A stretch of DNA of 6,850 nucleotides from an uncultured Collinsella sp. (GTDB lineage: Bacteria > Actinomycetota > Coriobacteriia > Coriobacteriales > Coriobacteriaceae), in contig CAUAGV010000093.1 of the NCBI GenBank assembly GCA_958428675.1, positions 1-6,850 on the forward strand. The letters run 5' to 3'. The position numbers were made by a program, and so were the translations under genes. The notes beneath the pieces are model-generated. The model made no database searches. It was not told the DNA's origin and saw nothing but the letters and a program-made list of their open reading frames with translations. Shown here piece after piece: positions 1 through 4,632 of the stretch; positions within the stretch are counted from its first letter, which is position 1, and the number at the start of each line of letters is the position of its first letter.

Positions 1-635
1 CAAGACCGCCGTGGCAATCATAGCCAGGACAAGCAGGCCAAGCGAGCCAAACAGCGCAGCCTCGAGCGCATAAGAGCCGTAATAAGAATACGAGCCCGCG
101 GCGCCAATTACCACGCTCTCCACCAGCGAAAGCACTACACCGATAACGGGAATGGCAGCGATAACCTCGAGCACGACCGAAATAACGCTCGAAAAGACTC
201 CGAGACCAAACGACGTGGAACGCATGAGTGGACGGTCCATGCCGTCATCGACCTTGAGCGAAAGATCACGGCCCCACTCAATACCAAAGCCGGAACCGCA
301 CACGCTCGCAATGCAAGCTGCCAAAAAGCCAATGGCAGCTGCAATACCGCCGATAACGGGAATAAACAGCACGAGTACCGACACAACGCAAATCAGCGCC
401 GGCAAAACGCGATTTGGCATACACGCTGAAGCACGCCCGGGGTCTTGGTCATATCTTGGAACGCCTGAGCCACACAGCCCTTTGGCGCATTCGCCACGGG
501 CGGTTGAGGGGCAAACTGCTGAGGCTGAGGCTGACCCTGAGGGGTAGAGGCTGCGGCACCGGCATTGGGGGCACCACACGCGCCGCAGAACTTGTCGTTA
601 TCGCCCATGGGGGCGCCACACTGCGAGCAGAACAT
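1..635 (-). pseudogene. Zinc-ribbon multi-pass membrane protein, frameshifted and cut by the window edge
   Basis: The ATG at 635 follows an AAGGGA ribosome site 7 nt upstream. It opens with a CxxC–x10–CxxC zinc ribbon (Cys3, Cys6, Cys17, Cys20) and a Pro/Gln/Ala-rich linker (about 25–52). As read, the frame stops at 393 after 80 residues, ending QIAFCRR. In the -1 frame a hydrophobic protein continues without a stop from about 405 to base 1, with LPALICVV directly after QIAF and two IPVIG repeats. Inserting one T in the TTTT run at 404–407 fuses the halves, giving at least 212 residues. The intact protein would be a zinc-ribbon head on several membrane helices; no enzyme motif is visible and the function is unknown. 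The helical part loosely resembles DUF4013-type proteins, which is a weak impression. It could be a true pseudogene, a sequencing error, or two products. A GATAAT -10-like box lies at 696–701 without a good -35. The C-terminus is outside the window. Confidence 0.75.
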
Positions 636-784
636 AGAATCATCCCTTCGTATCTCGAACGAATCACTTGGATCGCAAACGATGTCTTTGTCATCATTAT
701 CACCCAATGTGGGGACAAATACTCCAACATGACGCATTTGCAATGCGCAGGGCGCTATTCGATTGTTTGATGAGCTCGACCGCG

Positions 785-1807
785 TTAGTTCGTTCCGCGG
801 AAACCCTTGCCGACGATCTCGGAGCTGTCGACAATCGTGATAAAGGCACCCGGATCGATCTCGCGCGCGTAGCGACGCAGTTGCACGGCCTCGCGACGAC
901 TCAGCACGCTCATAATCACCGTCACGCACTTGCCCGAGAAAGCACCGTAGCCGCGGCTGATAGTCGCCGTACGGTTGAGATGCTTGACGATAAACTCCTC
1001 GACCTTAAGGGGCTCGGAACAAATGACCGTGCAGACTTTGCGCAGGTGAATGCTCTCGATGGCCTTGTCGACCACGAGCGTCTTGGCAAACAGGCCGAGC
1101 ACGCAGTACAGACCGACGCGCGGACCGTACAAGAAGGCCGCAATGGTCACGATGCCGATATCGACCAGCAGCAGCGCACGACCGATCTCAAGCGTGGTGC
1201 GGCGTTTGAGGATCATAGCGAGAATGTCCGTGCCGCCCGTCGAGGCGCCAATATCAAAGACGATAGCGCTGCCGAGCGCCGGCAGAATCACGGCAAAGCA
1301 TAGGTCAAGCCACATATCGCCCGTCATCGAGACATCGGTCGGAATAAAGAGCTCAAACAGCGAAACATAGGCGGACAGCGCAAACGAGGCAAAGACACTC
1401 CACAGGATTGCCTTGCGCTCCAAAAAAATAAAGCCCAGAACGACCAGGACCGCGTTGATAATCCACATAAAAACGCCGACGGGCAGGGTCGGGAACAGCG
1501 TGGACAGAATGACCGACACGCCCGAGGTACCGCCAAAAGCAAAGTGATTAGGGGTTTTAAACGCGACGATGGCAAAGGCCGTGAGGATCAGGCCCAAATT
1601 GAGCTCGGCAAAAAAGCGCGGAAAGCCCGGCTCCTGGCTGCGCTTGCGACCAGCGCGCTCGCCTCGCTCGATAACATCGCGATCGACCACGCGCTCCATC
1701 GGCACCACGGGAGGACGATGCATCTCCTCGGCAGCGCGCGACGCCGCCTCTGCCGCAGCGGCCTCAATTGCCCATGCCTTGCTTTCTGTTTCGTGCTCGT
1801 CGGCCAT
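785..1807 (-). CDS. YitT family membrane protein with C-terminal DUF2179 domain
   Basis: This 340-residue protein belongs to the YitT (DUF161) family of bacterial integral membrane proteins. Their transport substrate or role is not firmly established. Residues 1–60 form an Ala/Glu/Arg-rich cytoplasmic extension. Hydrophobic segments lie at about 70–85, 95–128, 133–154, 166–185 and 210–245. The family's glycine motifs are present as GGTSG (92–96) and GGTD (191–194). The C-terminal domain (about 256–336) is DUF2179-like, with RGYGAFSGK, a later SRRE and a closing DPGAFITIVDSSEIVGKGF. The ATG at 1807 is preceded by GAGGGG 8 nt away. Met29 and Met37 are alternative starts that would remove most of the N-terminal tail, which is longer than usual for the family. 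It is separated from asp23 by about 200 bases holding a terminator-like hairpin, so it is probably its own unit. The family call is secure; the function is not. Confidence 0.93.
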   Translation of the reverse strand: MADEHETESKAWAIEAAAAEAASRAAEEMHRPPVVPMERVVDRDVIERGERAGRKRSQEPGFPRFFAELNLGLILTAFAIVAFKTPNHFAFGGTSGVSVILSTLFPTLPVGVFMWIINAVLVVLGFIFLERKAILWSVFASFALSAYVSLFELFIPTDVSMTGDMWLDLCFAVILPALGSAIVFDIGASTGGTDILAMILKRRTTLEIGRALLLVDIGIVTIAAFLYGPRVGLYCVLGLFAKTLVVDKAIESIHLRKVCTVICSEPLKVEEFIVKHLNRTATISRGYGAFSGKCVTVIMSVLSRREAVQLRRYAREIDPGAFITIVDSSEIVGKGFRGTN

Positions 1808-1921
1808 TACGGCAACCCCTCGTTAACAATTTGGAAACAATGCGCTCATTAGGGTAACGCGGAACGTGGGGATTGCAACCCTTAGTTAGACGAGCGGTAT
1901 GACTATATCGGGAGCGTACAG

Positions 1922-1961
1922 AAACGGCCGGCCACGCTTTTGCTTGCGCGGTCGGCCGTTT
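1922..1961 (-). terminator. Probable intrinsic terminator after asp23
   Basis: AAACGGCCGGCC (1922–1933) and GGTCGGCCGTTT (1950–1961) form a long inverted repeat around a 16-nt loop. Read as minus-strand RNA, the stem has 9 continuous pairs, one A·C mismatch, then 2 more pairs, followed by TTTCTGT. The T-tract is short, so termination may be partial. Read as plus-strand RNA the mismatch becomes G·U, and a later GTTTT follows. It lies about 50 nt past the asp23 stop and about 115 nt before yitT, fitting the end of the amaP–asp23 transcript. Confidence 0.6.
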
Positions 1962-1965
1962 GGCG

Positions 1966-1990
1966 TTTTCGCAGATAAAATCTGCCAAAA
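1966..1990 (-). repeat. Inverted repeat (hairpin) between the asp23 stop and its terminator
   Basis: GCAGAT (1971–1976) and ATCTGC (1980–1985) are perfect 6-base arms with an AAA loop. After one C/C mismatch they extend into TTTT (1966–1969) against AAAA (1987–1990). No T-tract follows in the minus direction, so it does not look like a terminator itself. Its right arm overlaps the left arm of the hairpin at 1985–2009, so the two structures exclude each other. Confidence 0.5.
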
Positions 1991-2009
1991 CAAACCTGTC
2001 CCTTTTTGG
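1985..2009 (-). repeat. 3'-end stem-loop, copy A, with GGGwCAGGTTTs loop core
   Basis: On the minus strand, CCAAAA and TTTTGG arms enclose the 13-nt loop AGGGACAGGTTTG. The element starts 4 nt after the asp23 stop codon (2014–2016). The loop core GGGACAGGTTTG matches 10 of 12 bases of the loop core of the stem-loop at 4599–4631, which sits in the same position relative to another gene, although the stems are unrelated in sequence. The stem is short and AT-rich, so its stability alone is modest; the shared core and placement make it notable. Confidence 0.5.
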
Positions 2010-2013
2010 AAGG

Positions 2014-2535
2014 TTATTCGTGCTGGCTGGTGCGGTGCTCGTACTCCTCGGGGGTAATGACGTCCTCGATGCGCAGGTTGACGCCCGCCACCTCAAGGCC
2101 GGTCATCGCGGCAAGGCGCTCGGTGACACGTGCCTTGACATCGTCGAAGATCGCGGGCGCATAGGCGCCGTACTCGATAATGACGGAGATGTTGACGACC
2201 ACGCGATTGTCATCGGTGACCTCGACCGTCACGCCCTTGGTCAGATTCTCGGCACCAAACTGCTCCTGCACAAAGTGCATAAGGTTGCCCTTCATGCCCA
2301 GAACGTGCGGGACCTCGCGAGTGGCCATGGCAACGATCTTCTCGATCACGCCGTTGGAATAGGTCAGCGAGTCCTCGGACTCATCCGCTTCCTCGTCGTC
2401 CTCGTCCGCATCGTCGGCGGGTTCGGCCTCGACGAGCGCCTCGTCCTCGAGCGTTACGTCCTCGGCCTCGGCGGCGACGGTCTCGTCGGCCTCGAGCTCG
2501 GTATCGGCTACATCGACCTTCGTATTAAAAGCCAT
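2014..2535 (-). CDS. asp23: Asp23/Gls24 family envelope stress response protein
   Basis: This 173-residue protein is soluble, with no membrane segment. Its Asp23/Gls24 domain spans about 57–168, from LTYSNGVIEKIVAMATREVP through the beta-rich VTVEVTDDNRVVVNISVIIEYG to VNLRIEDVITPEEY. In S. aureus, Asp23 is an abundant alkaline-shock protein held at the membrane by AmaP. The same arrangement here, with amaP and a DUF2273 gene directly upstream, supports the same role. Residues 1–56 are an odd extension: about 26 of the first 55 are Asp or Glu, with one Lys, so it is probably disordered and longer than in the staphylococcal protein. The ATG at 2535 has a consensus AAGGAGG (2540–2546) 4 nt upstream, the strongest ribosome site in the operon, suggesting high expression. 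The stop is followed by three closely packed hairpins. Membership in this family is secure; orthology to Asp23 itself rests on gene order. Confidence 0.93.
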   Translation of the reverse strand: MAFNTKVDVADTELEADETVAAEAEDVTLEDEALVEAEPADDADEDDEEADESEDSLTYSNGVIEKIVAMATREVPHVLGMKGNLMHFVQEQFGAENLTKGVTVEVTDDNRVVVNISVIIEYGAYAPAIFDDVKARVTERLAAMTGLEVAGVNLRIEDVITPEEYEHRTSQHE

Positions 2536-2539
2536 GGTT

Positions 2540-2546
2540 CCTCCTT
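2540..2546 (-). promoter_or_regulatory. Consensus ribosome binding site of asp23
   Basis: AAGGAGG lies 4 nt before the asp23 ATG in the 44-nt gap after the DUF2273 gene. It is the best Shine-Dalgarno match in the window and fixes the start. It fits the last operon gene being translated more strongly than its membrane-protein neighbours. Confidence 0.8.
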
Positions 2547-2579
2547 ATGCCTGCCGCGGATGCGACAGTCGAATACATA

Positions 2580-2957
2580 TTAGCGGCCGCTAAACAGACG
2601 GCCGAAGAAGTTGACGATCCCGTTCTCGCCGTCGCGAATTTGGCCGATCACAGCGCCGATCAGCACGAAGAATGCAATGACGAGCGTGTCCCACAGGCCC
2701 AACGTGAGCACCAACACGGCGAGGATAAAGCCGGCGACGGCGCCGAGCGTGGTGTTGGGATGACGCACAGCATAGCTCCAGACGGCAGCGCCCGTACCCT
2801 TGATGAGACCCATAGCCTCGTCAAAATCCGCGGCTGCCGCATCTTGCAACTCGGTTGCCTCCGCTTTGGAATCAACAGGTTCGCTCGCCGGCGTGGCGCT
2901 CTGGTCAATCGTCAGGCGCGGCGTACGAGCGGTCTTATCTTGATTGGTATCACTCAC
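2580..2957 (-). CDS. DUF2273 family small membrane protein
   Basis: This is the middle gene of the amaP–DUF2273–asp23 operon and encodes 125 residues. The first 67 residues are hydrophilic (VSDTNQDKTARTPRL, then Ala/Glu/Asp-rich). Two hydrophobic helices follow at about 70–88 and 90–107, separated by the short turn LWD, then IGQIRDGENGIVNFFGRLFSGR. The helical pair and basic tail match DUF2273 proteins, which are usually only the 60-residue hairpin, so the N-terminal extension is unusual. The frame is open further upstream, but I place the start at the GTG at 2957. GGAGG lies 6 nt before it, and the start overlaps the end of amaP by 8 nt, implying translational coupling. Its role is inferred: a membrane partner in the Asp23 anchoring complex. 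No biochemical activity is known to me. Confidence 0.88.
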   Translation of the reverse strand: MSDTNQDKTARTPRLTIDQSATPASEPVDSKAEATELQDAAAADFDEAMGLIKGTGAAVWSYAVRHPNTTLGAVAGFILAVLVLTLGLWDTLVIAFFVLIGAVIGQIRDGENGIVNFFGRLFSGR

Positions 2958-3495
2958 CGGAAACCTCCACGGTCTGGACGGTAGTCTTGGACGGCAAAAA
3001 ACGGACGCGCGTGGTCGTACCCGGCGTGCCGAGCATGGTATCGCAAGCTTCCTCGATGCGCTGCTGCATCGCGGTAGCCAGAGATGCCACGTCCTTATCG
3101 TCAAGCGCGATAGCCGCGACCTTAAAACGGACGTGCGAATCGTCGGGGCCTTGGACGCGGGCCTCGACATGCTCGACCATCACGCGGTCGTCGCGCTCGG
3201 CAGCAACCCTGGCGCACGAAGAAAGCGCCGCAAGGGTAACCTCGATATTGCGCTCCCCCGCCGGATGCACGCAGGACGGCTCGCGACGGGCGAACATCAG
3301 GCGGAAAAAGCTTACCAGCACGCCGATCGCCACGACGCCGGCGCACGCCGTGACGACGACGCGCGGCATGGGGTCGCGCATCAGCAGCATAAAGCGATAC
3401 GTATACGGCCCCCAAAACTGGCAGACAAGCGTACCCAGCGCCACGATGGTGGCGGCAAGATACACGATCGCTAGGGCTCGTTTGAGTACGCGCAC
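2950..3495 (-). CDS. amaP: Alkaline shock response membrane anchor protein AmaP
   Basis: This 181-residue protein has two N-terminal membrane helices (about 7–27 and 46–66). A cytoplasmic domain follows from about 82, beginning NIEVTLAALSSCARVAAE and containing strands HVRFKVAAIALD and TTRVRFLPSK. It has the AmaP layout: a membrane hairpin plus an Asp23-like domain. In S. aureus AmaP recruits Asp23 to the membrane. It is the first gene of the operon, directly ahead of DUF2273 (8-nt overlap) and asp23, the same order as in staphylococci. The start is a GTG at 3495 with AAGGGAG 6 nt upstream; the next in-frame Met codons fall between or near the helices, so they would destroy the anchor. A TATAAT at 3546–3551 may be its promoter -10 box. 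Sequence similarity within the cytoplasmic domain is modest by eye, so the operon context carries part of the call. Confidence 0.88.
   Translation of the reverse strand: MRVLKRALAIVYLAATIVALGTLVCQFWGPYTYRFMLLMRDPMPRVVVTACAGVVAIGVLVSFFRLMFARREPSCVHPAGERNIEVTLAALSSCARVAAERDDRVMVEHVEARVQGPDDSHVRFKVAAIALDDKDVASLATAMQQRIEEACDTMLGTPGTTTRVRFLPSKTTVQTVEVSGE
2964..2968 (-). promoter_or_regulatory. Ribosome binding site that sets the DUF2273 GTG start
   Basis: GGAGG sits inside the last codons of amaP, 6 nt before the GTG at 2957. No comparable site precedes the ATG of the longer open frame at 3170. This favours the 125-residue protein over a 196-residue reading that would run deep into amaP. Confidence 0.7.
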
Positions 3496-3501
3496 GCGGC
3501 G

Positions 3502-3508
3502 CTCCCTT
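3502..3508 (-). promoter_or_regulatory. Ribosome binding site that sets the amaP GTG start
   Basis: AAGGGAG lies 6 nt before the GTG at 3495. This supports a non-ATG start, since no ATG upstream in this frame is paired with a comparable site. Confidence 0.65.
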
Positions 3509-3545
3509 CAAATCTCGGCTCTCGAAATGCAAAACGGTTCGCATC

Positions 3546-3551
3546 ATTATA
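3546..3551 (-). promoter_or_regulatory. Candidate -10 box of the amaP–asp23 operon promoter
   Basis: A perfect TATAAT on the minus strand lies about 50 nt before the amaP start. It overlaps the end of the T-tract of the yebC terminator (TTTTATAAT). The hexamer 17 nt upstream falls inside the terminator hairpin and does not resemble TTGACA, and no extended TGn motif is present. The box is therefore convincing only by its -10 match and its position. Confidence 0.4.
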
Positions 3552-3592
3552 AAAGAGCCGGGTCCGGTGCTCTACGCACGCGGATCCGGCTC
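3551..3592 (-). terminator. Intrinsic terminator of yebC
   Basis: Arms at 3555–3566 and 3581–3592 form, in minus-strand RNA, 7 pairs (GAGCCGG with CCGGCTC), an A·C mismatch and 4 more pairs. An inner GTGC/GCAC stem follows after one bulged base. TTTT comes immediately (3551–3554). This is a GC-rich hairpin with a T-tract, about 70 nt past the yebC stop and before amaP. It separates the two transcription units. Confidence 0.85.
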
Positions 3593-3637
3593 ATCTATTC
3601 CACGAGGCTTGCATGCTCGCTTCATTATGCCCAGATA

Positions 3638-3657
3638 TGCACGGCTTAACCCGTGCA
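3638..3657 (-). repeat. Perfect hairpin just after the yebC stop codon
   Basis: TGCACGG (3638–3644) and CCGTGCA (3651–3657) are perfect 7-base arms around a 6-nt loop. On the minus strand it begins 4 nt after the yebC TAG. No T-tract follows. It may protect the mRNA end or cause pausing ahead of the real terminator about 50 nt later; its function is inferred only. Confidence 0.55.
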
Positions 3658-3661
3658 GGCG

Positions 3662-4468
3662 CTACTCCTCCTCGAGGGCAGCGATGACCTCGTCGGTCAT
3701 GTCCATGGTGCTGTAGACGTCCTGGACGTCGTCGAGCTCCTCAAGACGGTCGATGAGGCGCTGGACCTTCTTGGCGTCGGTACCAGAGACCTCGGTCGGG
3801 GTGGTCGGGACCATGGTGGTCTCGGAACCCTTGACCTGGACGCCCTGCTCCTCGAGCGCCTTGGAGACAGCCATAACCTCGTTGGCAGTAGTCCAGACGA
3901 TCCACTCCTCGCCGGCATCCTCGTAGTCCTCGCCACCGGCCTCGGCGATAGCCATCATGAACTCATCCTCGTCACCGGCAGCACCGTTGGCGATCATGGT
4001 CTCCTTCTTGGCGTTCTCGTCCAGAATCTCCTTGGCGACGACGATCTGGCCCTTGCGCTCAAACTGGAAGGCGACGGAGCCGGAGGTGCCCAGGTTGCCA
4101 CCAGCGTGGGAGAAGGCGGAACGGACATCAGCGGCGGTACGGTTGCGGTTGTCGGTCAGGCAGTCGACGTAGACGGCGACACCGGCGGGACCGTAGCCCT
4201 CGTACACGATGTTCTCGTAGACGGCGGCGTCAGCACCCGAACCAAAAGCCTTGTCGATAGCGGACTTGATCTTGTCCTTAGGCATGGACTGAGCCTTGGC
4301 CTTGGCAACGGCAGCGGCGAGGCTGGCGTTGTTCTCGGGCAGCGGGTCACCGCCGAGACGGGCAGCAACGGTGATGTTGCGGCTGAGCTTGGAGAAGAGG
4401 GCGGAACGCTTGGCGTCCTGCGCGCCCTTACGATGCTTGGTTGTGGCCCACTTAGAGTGTCCGGACAT
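3662..4468 (-). CDS. yebC: YebC/PmpR family translation or transcription factor
   Basis: This 268-residue protein starts with the family hallmark MSGHSKWATTKHRKGAQDAKR. It also contains the signature YEGYGPAGVAVYVDCLTDNRNRT (about 89–111) and FSHAGGNLGTSGSVAFQFERKG (119–140). YebC proteins are cytoplasmic. Long annotated as DNA-binding regulators (PmpR), they have more recently been linked to translation, like mitochondrial TACO1, notably relief of ribosome stalling at proline runs. The usual length is about 240–250 residues; compared with E. coli YebC from memory, roughly 20 extra residues lie near 145–168 (around ILDENAKKETMIANGAAGDE). AGGAG stands 6 nt before the ATG at 4468. It is monocistronic by layout, with a candidate promoter at 4537–4565 and a strong terminator downstream. 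The ruvABC genes that often follow yebC elsewhere are absent here. Confidence 0.96.
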   Translation of the reverse strand: MSGHSKWATTKHRKGAQDAKRSALFSKLSRNITVAARLGGDPLPENNASLAAAVAKAKAQSMPKDKIKSAIDKAFGSGADAAVYENIVYEGYGPAGVAVYVDCLTDNRNRTAADVRSAFSHAGGNLGTSGSVAFQFERKGQIVVAKEILDENAKKETMIANGAAGDEDEFMMAIAEAGGEDYEDAGEEWIVWTTANEVMAVSKALEEQGVQVKGSETTMVPTTPTEVSGTDAKKVQRLIDRLEELDDVQDVYSTMDMTDEVIAALEEE

Positions 4469-4536
4469 ACGTGTCTCCTATCGGTTTCGACCTAAAGCCC
4501 AGCGCAGATGCTCGGGCAATATAAACAAACGTCGTT

Positions 4537-4565
4537 ATGATATACCTACTAGCCTGCGAGATAAA
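4537..4565 (-). promoter_or_regulatory. Candidate yebC promoter
   Basis: TATCAT (4537–4542, 5 of 6 to TATAAT) is preceded by TTTATC (4560–4565, 3 of 6 to TTGACA) with an exact 17-nt spacer. The -10 box lies about 70 nt before the yebC start. The weak -35 keeps this tentative; a TATATT nearer the gene is an alternative -10. Confidence 0.3.
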
Positions 4566-4598
4566 CCCCAAAATGAAGGCGTCGTGATGATGCCCCCT

Positions 4599-4631
4599 TT
4601 GGTGCAAAGAAACCTGACCCCAATGCACCAA
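4599..4631 (-). repeat. 3'-end stem-loop, copy B, with GGGwCAGGTTTs loop core
   Basis: Perfect 8-base arms TTGGTGCA (4599–4606) and TGCACCAA (4624–4631) enclose a 17-nt loop, read on the minus strand as TTGGGGTCAGGTTTCTT. The element begins 1 nt after the stop codon of the large membrane protein (4633–4635). No T-tract follows, so it is not a standard terminator. The loop core GGGTCAGGTTTC matches 10 of 12 bases of the loop at 1991–2003 behind asp23. It could be a short interspersed palindromic repeat or an mRNA 3'-end element. Confidence 0.65.
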
Positions 4632-4632
4632 G

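Noticed and set aside
404..407. Programmed -1 frameshift in the zinc-ribbon gene
   Set aside because: The TTTT run is short, the heptamer is not canonical, and no strong stimulatory hairpin was seen just downstream; mutation or error is simpler.
701..730. GGGGACA-containing stretch as another copy of the 3'-end element
   Set aside because: It is in the opposite orientation, lacks the CAGGTTT core, has only an imperfect inverted repeat, and lies more than 50 nt from the yitT stop.
733..747. Small palindrome CGCATT-TGC-AATGCG after yitT
   Set aside because: Only six pairs with no T-tract on the minus strand; too weak to call a terminator.
636..929. N-terminal extension of the zinc-ribbon frame up to 929
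   Set aside because: It runs into yitT, lacks family character, and the ATG at 635 has a good ribosome site directly before the zinc ribbon.
668..1303. Plus-strand open frame of 211 residues opposite yitT
   Set aside because: No recognisable domain, and it overlaps a clear YitT/DUF2179 coding region; best explained as an antisense shadow in GC-rich DNA.
1808..1921. Promoter for yitT
   Set aside because: TTGCAA followed by TACCCT at about 16 nt is the best pair I found, but the -10 matches consensus at only three positions; not strong enough to annotate.
1960..2583. Plus-strand open frame of 207 residues opposite asp23
   Set aside because: Antisense shadow of the Asp23 gene; its start region lies in the hairpin cluster and no protein family is apparent.
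2958..3170. Longer start for the DUF2273 gene
   Set aside because: The extra residues are Arg/Ser/Pro-rich out-of-frame amaP sequence; GGAGG before the GTG at 2957 and the 8-nt overlap give a normal operon junction.
3653..4495. Plus-strand open frame of 280 residues opposite yebC
   Set aside because: It is Leu/Gly/Val/Asp-rich, has no family motif, and mirrors the codon bias of yebC, which is unmistakable on the other strand.
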